NCBI GenBank assembly: GCA_049472395.1
Contig: JBLIRR010000007.1
Coordinates: 27,393 to 91,392, forward strand
Origin: JBLIRR01 sp049472395
GTDB taxonomy: Bacteria > SZUA-182 > DTGQ01 > JBLIRR01
Length of the DNA stretch: 64,000 nucleotides
Reading direction: 5' to 3'
Shown piece after piece: positions 8,688 through 16,178 of the stretch. Numbering within the stretch: position 1 is the stretch's first letter; every line of letters starts with the position of its first letter. The notes under the pieces were generated by a model. It saw nothing but the letters and a program-made list of their open reading frames with translations, had not been told where the DNA came from and made no database searches. Position numbers and translations under genes: made by a program.

Positions 8688-9563
8688 ATGTCCAATATTA
8701 TTGAAATTGGCGGAAGACCGGTTGGCGAAAAGTGTTCAGCGTATATCATAGCTGAAATAGGAATTAACCATAATGGAGATCTAAACATTGCTAAAAAATT
8801 AATCGATTCAGCTGTGCTCGCGGGCTGTGATGCGGTAAAATTTCAAAAAAGGACACCAGAGCTCTGTGTTCCTCCTGAACAAAAGAATTTGGTGCGTGAA
8901 ACACCTTGGGGGAATATGACTTATTTGGAGTATCGGCACAGACTTGAATTTGGCAGGGATGAATATGCCGAAATAGACCGATATTGCAAGGAAAGAGGAA
9001 TTACATGGTTTGCTTCATGCTGGGATAAACCCTCTGTAGACTTTATGGAACAGTTTAATCCAGTATGCTATAAAATTGCGTCTGCGTGCCTCACCGATGA
9101 TCAACTGCTTCAGCATTGTAATAGTAAAAGGCGTATTATGATTATTTCAACAGGTATGTCCACGATAGAACAAATACGCCATGCAACATCGTTAATAGAC
9201 AATGAGAAACTGCTTATAGCGCATTGTACCAGCAGTTATCCATGCAAACCCGAAGAACTCAACCTGAGCATGATTCGGACTCTGCAGAAAGAATTCTCTT
9301 GCCCGATAGGCTACTCTGGCCATGAAACAGGCTTACAGACAACATGCGCTGCCATACTCCTCGGAGCCTGTTTTATTGAACGTCACATCACGCTTGATAG
9401 AGCACTATGGGGAAGTGATCAGGCAGCCTCGATAGAGCCACCCGGTTTAATGCGTCTGGTAAGAGATATCAGAATAATTGAAAAAGCTCTGGGTAGTGGA
9501 GAAAAACAGATCTATCAAAGCGAACTGCCACTCCTAGAAAGATTGAGACGGATCAAGGCTTAA
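8688..9563 (+). CDS. N-acylneuraminate synthase-like protein lacking the SAF domain (NeuB family)
   Basis: The protein is 291 residues and matches the TIM-barrel part of sialic acid synthases: AEIGINHNGD near residues 22-31, a VKFQKRTPE segment binding phosphoenolpyruvate, and the late YSGHETG and ERHITLDR motifs. NeuB proteins normally reach about 340-350 residues because of a C-terminal antifreeze-like (SAF) domain; here the protein ends just after the barrel. It should condense phosphoenolpyruvate with an N-acylated or plain hexose (or its 6-phosphate). In characterised dimeric NeuB the SAF domain of one subunit covers the active site of the other, so its absence is unusual. A TGGAGGA ribosome site precedes the ATG. 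Confidence 0.87.
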   Translation: MSNIIEIGGRPVGEKCSAYIIAEIGINHNGDLNIAKKLIDSAVLAGCDAVKFQKRTPELCVPPEQKNLVRETPWGNMTYLEYRHRLEFGRDEYAEIDRYCKERGITWFASCWDKPSVDFMEQFNPVCYKIASACLTDDQLLQHCNSKRRIMIISTGMSTIEQIRHATSLIDNEKLLIAHCTSSYPCKPEELNLSMIRTLQKEFSCPIGYSGHETGLQTTCAAILLGACFIERHITLDRALWGSDQAASIEPPGLMRLVRDIRIIEKALGSGEKQIYQSELPLLERLRRIKA

Positions 9564-9571
9564 TCGTTTTC

Positions 9572-10345
9572 ATGTTTATTACAGATAAATTAATATATTT
9601 GGAGCTGCAAAAAACAGGCTCCACTTATATTGCATCTTTGATGTCCAAATGTGTTGAGGGGACTCGTATTGGAAGGCATAATCTTTTAAAAGACTATGAA
9701 ACGAATAAGTTTATTGTAGGTTCCATTAGAAATCCATGGGATTGGTATGTGTCCTTATGGGCATTTGGGTGTGGTAAAAAGGGGGAATTATATAACCGGC
9801 TCACCAATCGAAAAATAATAAGTCATCATCCATTTCATGAACTCGCTAAACCCATTCATTTATGGAAAGATGCATATAAGGATTATACATCGCCGAACTG
9901 TTTTCAGAGCTGGTTAAGATTAATACACGATACTCGAAGGAAGATGGATATTGGTGAAAATTATTATAAGAGTTCTATATGTGAGTTTGGCGGTTTAATG
10001 ACATATCGTTATTGTAAATTTTATTTAAAAAATTTTCTTTCTAAAAGATATTCCACTAATATTCATACATTAGATGAATTAAAAAATTTAGATAAGAAAA
10101 GCAATATATTAAAAGGAACAATTAGAAATGAGTCCATTAAAGATGATCTTATCCGTGTGCTTCACGATGCTGGGCATACTATAGATAAAAAAATTATTCT
10201 CCAAATATATAATAATATTAATAAGAAAATTAATCAATCTGAACATCTTGATCCGAAGTATTATTATGATAAGGAAACTATTGGATTAGTTGCTCAAAGA
10301 GACAAATTTCTCATTGAGAAATACTCCTATGCACCTCCTCTTTAA
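9572..10345 (+). CDS. Sulfotransferase-like protein (PAPS-dependent, putative)
   Basis: This 257-residue protein opens with LELQKTGSTYIASL, a recognisable version of the 5'-phosphosulfate-binding loop (Lys-x-Gly-Ser/Thr), and has SIRNPWDWYVSLW near residue 50, which fits the 3'-phosphate-binding motif (Arg ... Ser). These two motifs define PAPS sulfotransferases that sulfate carbohydrates. It begins 8 bases after the NeuB-like stop with a poor ribosome site, so it is likely coupled. The C-terminal half is Lys/Ile/Asn-rich and shows no further motif. The acceptor is presumably the sugar made or exported here, but that is inference. Confidence 0.75.
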   Translation: MFITDKLIYLELQKTGSTYIASLMSKCVEGTRIGRHNLLKDYETNKFIVGSIRNPWDWYVSLWAFGCGKKGELYNRLTNRKIISHHPFHELAKPIHLWKDAYKDYTSPNCFQSWLRLIHDTRRKMDIGENYYKSSICEFGGLMTYRYCKFYLKNFLSKRYSTNIHTLDELKNLDKKSNILKGTIRNESIKDDLIRVLHDAGHTIDKKIILQIYNNINKKINQSEHLDPKYYYDKETIGLVAQRDKFLIEKYSYAPPL

Positions 10346-10480
10346 TGTTCTGCCTTGCTCATAACAAAATCATATTTGTATTTATCAATAACCATATTAT
10401 GAACATATAATAAAGAAATTCCAAATTTGACAGGCGATTCAAGTGATGTTAGAGTTTTCATTATCTTTATATAAAAAAAT

Positions 10481-11332
10481 ATGAAAAAACAAACAGATCA
10501 AATACCTCACTTTATAATAGTAGGCGCAATGAAATCCGGTTCCTCTTCATTGATGCACCATTTACGAAATCATAAAAAAATCCATACACCCTCTAAAGAA
10601 CTCCATTTTTTTAACAATGATAATAACTATCGAAAAGGCTTGAATTGGTATATAAAAAAAATTCTGGAAAAAAAGAATCCAGAGGCTGAAATATTCGGAG
10701 AAAAAACTCCGAGCTATTCATATCAGAAGAATGTAGCGGAGAGAATATATCAAAATTGTCCCGATTCAAAGATCATATGGATTTTTAGAAATCCCGTAGA
10801 GAGAACATATTCCAATTATTTACATTCCTTTAAACAGGGAAAGGACCTTTTGTGTTTTGAGGATGCGATAAAAATGGAAGAAAAAAGAATAAAATCAAAT
10901 ATATGGTATGGTTATAAAACCAGAAGTATTTATCACTTACAAGTAGAAAGATTCTTGAAGTTTTTCCCAAAAGAACAAATGTTTTTTTTACTTTTTGATG
11001 ATTTGATTAAATTATATTCTTCAGATCATGTATTAAATGAATTGTTTGGATTCTTGGGAATATCTGAAGAAGAATTTACATTTGTAAAAGAGTTTCGAAA
11101 TAAAACCATCTTACCAAGATTCCCTTCTTTATTATTCTATTCAAGAAAATGGGGATTATATAATTTTACTATCTTTAGAAGGCTATTAAAAATAATCAAC
11201 TTTTATCATAAAAAACCCGGTTATACTAAGATGTCATTGGAAATACGTGAAGAACTAAAAAACTTTTTTAAACCGCATAATCAAAAACTGGGACTACTTA
11301 TTAATAAGAATCTCGATAAATGGAATAAATAA
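10481..11332 (+). CDS. Sulfotransferase (PAPS-dependent, carbohydrate type)
   Basis: A 283-residue cytoplasmic protein with a clear sulfotransferase layout: IIVGAMKSGSSSL near residues 12-24 (5'-phosphosulfate loop with catalytic-type Lys), the KELHFF segment, GEKTPSYS, and IWIFRNPVERTYSNYLHS near residue 100 (3'-phosphate binding Arg and Ser). The order and length match heparan sulfate- and Stf0-like sugar sulfotransferases. Its stop codon touches the ATG of the MBOAT acyltransferase gene, so sulfation and acylation genes are translationally coupled. Confidence 0.88.
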   Translation: MKKQTDQIPHFIIVGAMKSGSSSLMHHLRNHKKIHTPSKELHFFNNDNNYRKGLNWYIKKILEKKNPEAEIFGEKTPSYSYQKNVAERIYQNCPDSKIIWIFRNPVERTYSNYLHSFKQGKDLLCFEDAIKMEEKRIKSNIWYGYKTRSIYHLQVERFLKFFPKEQMFFLLFDDLIKLYSSDHVLNELFGFLGISEEEFTFVKEFRNKTILPRFPSLLFYSRKWGLYNFTIFRRLLKIINFYHKKPGYTKMSLEIREELKNFFKPHNQKLGLLINKNLDKWNK

Positions 11333-12772
11333 ATGCTTTTTAATTCTTTTGATTTTGCGCTATTTTTACCAATATTCTTTGTTCTGTATTGGTTTGTAAC
11401 AAAAAAAAAAATAAAAGCGCAAAACTTACTAATTTGCATTGCCAGTTATATCTTTTATGGCTGGTGGAACTGGCGCTTTCTTTCCTTGATTATCTTCAGT
11501 TCTTCTGTCGATTATATTGTAGGCATCTATTTAGCAAAAACAAATAATCAAAAAAGGAGAAAACTTCTTCTTCTGACAAGCATTTTAGTAAATATCGGCT
11601 TACTAGGTTTTTTTAAATACTTTAATTTCTTTACTCAAAGCTTTGCAGATTCATTCACTCTTCTCGGTAAGGAAATTGATCCGTTCAGATTAAATATAAT
11701 ACTTCCTGTGGGCATCAGCTTCTATACTTTTCAGACTCTTAGTTATTCAATTGACGTCTACAAGAGGAAACTCGAACCTACTAAGGATATTATTGCATTT
11801 TTCGCTTTTGTAAGTTTTTTCCCACAACTTGTTGCAGGTCCTATCGAGAGAGCTACTAATCTTCTTCCTCAGTTCTATAATAGAAGAAATTTTGATTATA
11901 ATAAAGCAATTGACGGGCTCGGTCAGATACTTTGGGGCCTATTGAAGAAAATGGTAATAGCTGATAATTGTGCTTTATATGCAAACACAATTTTCAATAA
12001 CTTTCCCTCTTATTCAAGTAGCACACTATTGCTGGGGGCATTCTTTTTTGCCTTTCAAATCTATGGAGACTTCTCCGGTTATTCTGACATCTCAATCGGC
12101 ACCGCTAAATTATTTGGTTTTAAGCTAATGCGAAATTTTGCCTTTCCCTATTTTTCACGTGATATTGCTGAATTCTGGAGGCGTTGGCATATATCACTCT
12201 CTACCTGGTTTAGAGATTACGTTTATATTCCACTAGGGGGGAGTCAAGTGAATAAATGGATGAAAATTAGAAATACAATGATAATTTTTATTGTAAGCGG
12301 ATTTTGGCATGGTGCAAACTGGACTTTTATTATATGGGGATTTCTTAATGCACTTTTTTTCCTACCATTATTATTATATAACCGAAATCGTAAACATATT
12401 GATATTGTTGCCAAGGATAAATACCTCCCTTCAATCAGGGAATTCTTTAGTATTCTCCTTACATTTTCTTTAACCACTTTTTCCTGGATCTTCTTCAGAG
12501 CTACAAGTATAAAACATGCGATGGATTACATTGCCGGTATTATTGACATCAGCCTATTTTCATTTCCTGAAATGATGGAAATCAGATTAATGATTATTAC
12601 AGCCCTTTTTATTTTAGTTGAATGGCAAGGAAGGGAAAATAAGTATGCAATTGAGGGGATTTTCAAAAATAATGTCCCTGAACCTTTGAAGTGGTCTTGT
12701 CTCTATTTAATTGCACTTATTATTTTTCTCTTCGCCGGTCAACAGCAAGAGTTTATTTATTTCCAATTTTAA
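11333..12772 (+). CDS. MBOAT-family membrane O-acyltransferase (AlgI-like)
   Basis: This 479-residue polytopic protein matches AlgI/DltB-type acyltransferases from start to end. It opens with the typical FNSFDFALFLPIFF segment, and contains FFKYFNFF, the LPVGISFYTFQTLSY motif, FPQLVAGPIERA, the invariant EFWRRWHISLSTWFRDYVYIPLGG block (His near residue 287) and the active-site His in GFWHGANW near residue 325. Such proteins move acyl groups across the inner membrane onto surface glycans. The next gene encodes an SGNH-like protein, the usual partner that completes O-acetylation in the periplasm. ATG directly follows the stop of the upstream sulfotransferase gene. Confidence 0.95.
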   Translation: MLFNSFDFALFLPIFFVLYWFVTKKKIKAQNLLICIASYIFYGWWNWRFLSLIIFSSSVDYIVGIYLAKTNNQKRRKLLLLTSILVNIGLLGFFKYFNFFTQSFADSFTLLGKEIDPFRLNIILPVGISFYTFQTLSYSIDVYKRKLEPTKDIIAFFAFVSFFPQLVAGPIERATNLLPQFYNRRNFDYNKAIDGLGQILWGLLKKMVIADNCALYANTIFNNFPSYSSSTLLLGAFFFAFQIYGDFSGYSDISIGTAKLFGFKLMRNFAFPYFSRDIAEFWRRWHISLSTWFRDYVYIPLGGSQVNKWMKIRNTMIIFIVSGFWHGANWTFIIWGFLNALFFLPLLLYNRNRKHIDIVAKDKYLPSIREFFSILLTFSLTTFSWIFFRATSIKHAMDYIAGIIDISLFSFPEMMEIRLMIITALFILVEWQGRENKYAIEGIFKNNVPEPLKWSCLYLIALIIFLFAGQQQEFIYFQF

Positions 12773-12775
12773 AGT

Positions 12776-13696
12776 ATGAAAAAATTTATACTATCATTTT
12801 TTATTACAGTAATTTTAGTCCTATTTACATTTTATATGATTCTATCCCAAGCAGATGGTTATACAGATGCTTTTTATATTCGATTTACTACTCATCGACA
12901 AAAATCTTTAATAATAGGTACATCTAGAGCTGCCCAAGGTTTACAACCCGGAGTTCTCAATGATGTACTGGGAAGAGATGATTTTTTTAATTATTCTTTT
13001 ACATTAGCTCATAGCCCTTACGGGCCTGCATATTTAGATAGTATCAAAAAGAAGTTATCCCCGGACTCTCAAAATGGAATCCATATAGTAACAGTAGATC
13101 CCTGGGGTATATCGAGTACCTGCAAGAATCCAAACGACAAATTCCAATTCAGGGAACTCAAATCTTTTATTTCCAAAATGAAAATAGTGAATAAAAAACC
13201 AAATTTTGATTACCTGATTAATAATTTTGATAAAAATTTTGCCAATATTTTAATCAAGGACTCAAGAAAGTTTTTACATACTAATGGGTGGCTCGAGGTA
13301 ACTGTGAAAATGGATCCAGAAATTGTACAACGAAGAATAAACAAGAAAATACAAGAATATAAGAATAAAGTCCTGCCAAGGTATAAATTTTCTAATGTGC
13401 GGTATGAATACCTATTCAAAACAATAGAATTCTTAAAGCAACATGGAAGAGTCTTCATGGTAAGATTGCCAATTCATCCAAAAATGATGGATATTGAAAG
13501 AATCCTGATGCCGGATTTTAATAACAAAATGCAAAATATAGTAGTAAAATCTTCAATTAAATATTATGATATGACCTATATGAATTCAAATTTTACCTAT
13601 ACGGATGGAAATCATCTCCATAAAGAATCTGGTGCACAGGTTTCAAAGATTATTGCAGAATGGATTTTAAAGAACACGAAGGTACACAATTATTAA
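12776..13696 (+). CDS. SGNH-hydrolase-like membrane-anchored protein, partner of the MBOAT acyltransferase
   Basis: A 306-residue protein with one N-terminal membrane segment (residues about 3-24) and a periplasmic domain. IIGTSRAAQG carries a candidate nucleophile Ser50 in the place of the GDS motif, and TDGNHLH near the C-terminus provides a candidate Asp277/His280 pair, so a catalytic triad of the SGNH type is plausible. The central region is Lys/Asn-rich and poorly conserved. It starts 3 bases after the MBOAT gene. By analogy with AlgJ/AlgX or PatB-type partners it would pass acyl groups to the glycan, but family membership rests on these short motifs. Confidence 0.72.
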   Translation: MKKFILSFFITVILVLFTFYMILSQADGYTDAFYIRFTTHRQKSLIIGTSRAAQGLQPGVLNDVLGRDDFFNYSFTLAHSPYGPAYLDSIKKKLSPDSQNGIHIVTVDPWGISSTCKNPNDKFQFRELKSFISKMKIVNKKPNFDYLINNFDKNFANILIKDSRKFLHTNGWLEVTVKMDPEIVQRRINKKIQEYKNKVLPRYKFSNVRYEYLFKTIEFLKQHGRVFMVRLPIHPKMMDIERILMPDFNNKMQNIVVKSSIKYYDMTYMNSNFTYTDGNHLHKESGAQVSKIIAEWILKNTKVHNY

Positions 13697-13794
13697 TATA
13701 TGTGACCACATAAAACATGCAACAATAGGGCAATTTAATTTGCTGCATCCCCCCTGTGCATATGGATGGATGCAGGCGAAAAGAAAAAATAACC

Positions 13795-14619
13795 TCAAAG
13801 CCAAGAGCCAATTCTCCTGCCCAGGAATTGAAATAGTTGTTCGTTTGATTGTGTATATATCTCTTGTAACCTTTCTACCTCTTGATCACTCACCACAAGA
13901 CCTTTATTATAATCACCCACGTAGTGGTACTTAAATTCAGCATTAATCATGGGAATATGAAGAAATTTGAATACTCTCTCCATTATAGTATTGATATGAT
14001 TTGACAGATCCCTCACCATTAATCCATGAGTTTCCCCTTTTTGTGCGCTCTTTCTGTCGATAGTATGATCCATCTCATCACTTATTATAATGCAAATCTG
14101 CTGAGGGTCAAAATAAGGCAAAACATTTTCTTGAATTTGCGAGTAATACATTCCCCTTTCAATATATTCCGGTATATCCATGACATCCGATACTTTCAAA
14201 TTCGCATTATCTCCTCTGCGGCGCATATTTACTTGAGAAATAAGACGACGGATCGGATCTCTAAGACAAATAAAAAGCTTTGCATTTGGTATGATTGAAT
14301 AGAGACGTTTCATGGCGAGCTTGGAAAACATATAATCGGGAGTTTTCTCTCCACAGATTTTACCCTTTCTGAATAAGCTCCTGTACCATCCTCTACCATA
14401 ATGCCAGTTTAGATCGAAGAAATAAACTTCACCATATCCATTTCCTGGATTGGACCAGTCCGTTATATATATATCAGGATGAAGGGCAATATTTTTAATT
14501 AAGGTCGATGTGCCACACTTTTGAGCCCCAATGACCACAAAATTAGGTAATTTGCCAAATGGTCCCCTCACGATACCTATCAATCTGCGGAATATAATTT
14601 TGCATAGTTTTTTGCTCAT
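13795..14619 (-). CDS. Sulfotransferase (PAPS-dependent)
   Basis: A 274-residue protein on the opposite strand with FVVIGAQKCGTSTLIKN near residue 30 (5'-phosphosulfate loop), GEKTPDYMF, and LFICLRDPIRRLISQVN near residue 125 (3'-phosphate site). The motif order is that of carbohydrate sulfotransferases. It is convergent with the acyltransferase pair, about 100 bases away, and is a third sulfotransferase within 5 kb. Its N-terminus is basic (MSKKLCKIIFRRLIG) but has no clear membrane segment. Confidence 0.88.
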   Translation of the reverse strand: MSKKLCKIIFRRLIGIVRGPFGKLPNFVVIGAQKCGTSTLIKNIALHPDIYITDWSNPGNGYGEVYFFDLNWHYGRGWYRSLFRKGKICGEKTPDYMFSKLAMKRLYSIIPNAKLFICLRDPIRRLISQVNMRRRGDNANLKVSDVMDIPEYIERGMYYSQIQENVLPYFDPQQICIIISDEMDHTIDRKSAQKGETHGLMVRDLSNHINTIMERVFKFLHIPMINAEFKYHYVGDYNKGLVVSDQEVERLQEIYTQSNEQLFQFLGRRIGSWL

Positions 14620-14987
14620 ACAAAATATCCGGCTTACTTCATCAAGTGCTCAAATTTTAAATAGAATAAAGTATACTATAGTCAGTAGGTCTCTGTATGT
14701 CAAATATTTTGTCTGATTATGCAGTTACAGGAGTGCCTCCTGCATATATGCCTAAAGAAGAACTCTCTGTAGCAGATACAAAGGATAAGAATCATCATAA
14801 AGGATTAAAAAATTAGGTGCTCTCTACGGACTGACGTGAAATTCTTTTCTCCCATATCTGCCAGTGGAGGCATTGCGAATAAAACCTGACTATGTGGAAG
14901 CGGAAGATAAATTTTGATCTATTAAAATGCGTCTATAATAGAAATAGCCATCGCATGAGGTCTGATTTTAATCAGAAAGCCTTTTGG
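14620..14987. other. Intergenic region, possible relic of 39 codons
   Basis: Between two minus-strand genes. The only coding-like item is an ATG-to-TAG frame on the plus strand at 14697-14816 (39 codons, starting MSNILSDYAVTGVPP). It has a weak ribosome site and no family resemblance, so I do not call it as a gene. A small hairpin (CAGGAG/CTCCTG) lies inside it. Confidence 0.4.
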
Positions 14988-15863
14988 TCAGAGATTATTG
15001 CGCCTCCCCACAACAAAGAGGGTCCCGCCAAACGGGAAGGAAACACCAGACTTTATGGTCTGCCACTCCCAAAAGAGCCCAAAATCAAGAATCTTATTTG
15101 CCGCTGAGGAGATTCTACACTCTGCGTAAGCATCATAGTTTTCCCGAGGTACTCTATTTTTCAAGGCAGACAGCACCATTAATGGAAATGGAAATGTAAT
15201 AAAAGAAGTTACTCGCACAACCTCAAAACCTGACAGATTCAATTTTTTAAGCAGTTCATGTCTTGTATATCGTCGCTTGTGATGAAGGCACTCATCACGT
15301 TGACTCCATAGGAAAGGATGTTGAGGGACACTCACTAGTATCCCGCCTCCTGGTTTTATGGCTTTGTACATTTCCTGGAAAACGCTTGTATCATCATCAA
15401 CATGTTCTAACACATCGAATGCGCCAATGACATCGAATTCTTTCCGAAAGGGAAGGCTGCGTGCATCTGCCTGAAAGAGATTCACATTGGGGATTTTCTT
15501 CTTGATTGCATCAACACCTGCTATGTATATATCCATTCCCCAAATATCGATCTGAGGAAAAACATTTCTAAATTCCCTTAGAATAACACCATTGCCACTG
15601 CCAATTTCAAGAAAATTGATCGCTTGGGGAAAATACTGTGTCATTGCCCAGGAAAAAAGACGTATGCGGGCCTTTCGCCAGAAGTTTTTATTTTCGACAT
15701 CCAGTATTTTGTTAAAAAGACCGGCATCGAACCCGTCATCACTCGTTGCCAGTTGAGGTGCAAACGCAAGGTGTCCCTTGATGCGTAAAGGAGAATGAGC
15801 ACAATGAGGACATTCCCAATCCTCGGATTCAAAAAGCTGCTCACACGAAAGACATAGCTTCAC
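14988..15863 (-). CDS. Class I SAM-dependent methyltransferase with N-terminal zinc-ribbon-like segment
   Basis: This 291-residue protein starts with a GTG (MKLCLSCEQLFESEDW...) and has four Cys in two pairs, CLSC and CPHC, within the first 21 residues, a zinc-ribbon-like knuckle. The methyltransferase core follows: FLEIGSGNGVILREF near residue 85 (motif I, SAM binding), DIWGMDI, and FDVIGAFDVLEHVDDD near residue 135, then PGGGILVSVPQHP. It belongs to the UbiE/COQ5-like broad family and may methylate a sugar, lipid or small molecule. It is divergent from the large YfhO-like gene and separated from it by 315 bases containing repeated TCCGAT boxes. Confidence 0.87.
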   Translation of the reverse strand: MKLCLSCEQLFESEDWECPHCAHSPLRIKGHLAFAPQLATSDDGFDAGLFNKILDVENKNFWRKARIRLFSWAMTQYFPQAINFLEIGSGNGVILREFRNVFPQIDIWGMDIYIAGVDAIKKKIPNVNLFQADARSLPFRKEFDVIGAFDVLEHVDDDTSVFQEMYKAIKPGGGILVSVPQHPFLWSQRDECLHHKRRYTRHELLKKLNLSGFEVVRVTSFITFPFPLMVLSALKNRVPRENYDAYAECRISSAANKILDFGLFWEWQTIKSGVSFPFGGTLFVVGRRNNL

Positions 15864-16178
15864 CTTACTCTTTTCCTATCATTTCTGGATTCCGCATATC
15901 CGATGGTTCAATTTTTTAATATCCGATAATTAATCGGATTATTTTACGCTTAATCAGGATAATAGTCAATTCCGAGTACATCTTTGGGGTAATCAATCAT
16001 GACTCATAAAACCTCTTTCCGTTATCTGAAGAATTTTATGCTCTTTCCGATACAGAAAAAGAAAGTATTTATATATAGAAAAACGATAAAGAATAATCTA
16101 TAATCGGACCGGCAATTGTATCGATAGTATGCGCCACTTTATCAGCAATCCTTTTCATGCTAATATTCTTATAAAGAT
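15864..16178. promoter_or_regulatory. Divergent intergenic region with five TCCGAT half-sites
   Basis: This 315-base gap lies between the divergently read methyltransferase and YfhO-like genes. TCCGAT occurs at 15899-15904, 15922-15927 and 16046-16051, and its complement ATCGGA at 15933-15938 and 16103-16108. The second and third copies form a 7-bp inverted repeat with a 5-base spacer (15921-15939). The density is far above what a random 315-base stretch would hold, which suggests an operator; no regulator is known. Confidence 0.35.

Noticed and set aside
13743..13775. Possible terminator between the SGNH-like and sulfotransferase genes
   Set aside because: The 8-bp stem has a 17-base loop and no T-run, so it is too weak to call.
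14697..14816. Small plus-strand open frame of 39 codons
   Set aside because: Weak ribosome site, no family resemblance, and the composition is not convincing, so it is listed only within the intergenic note.
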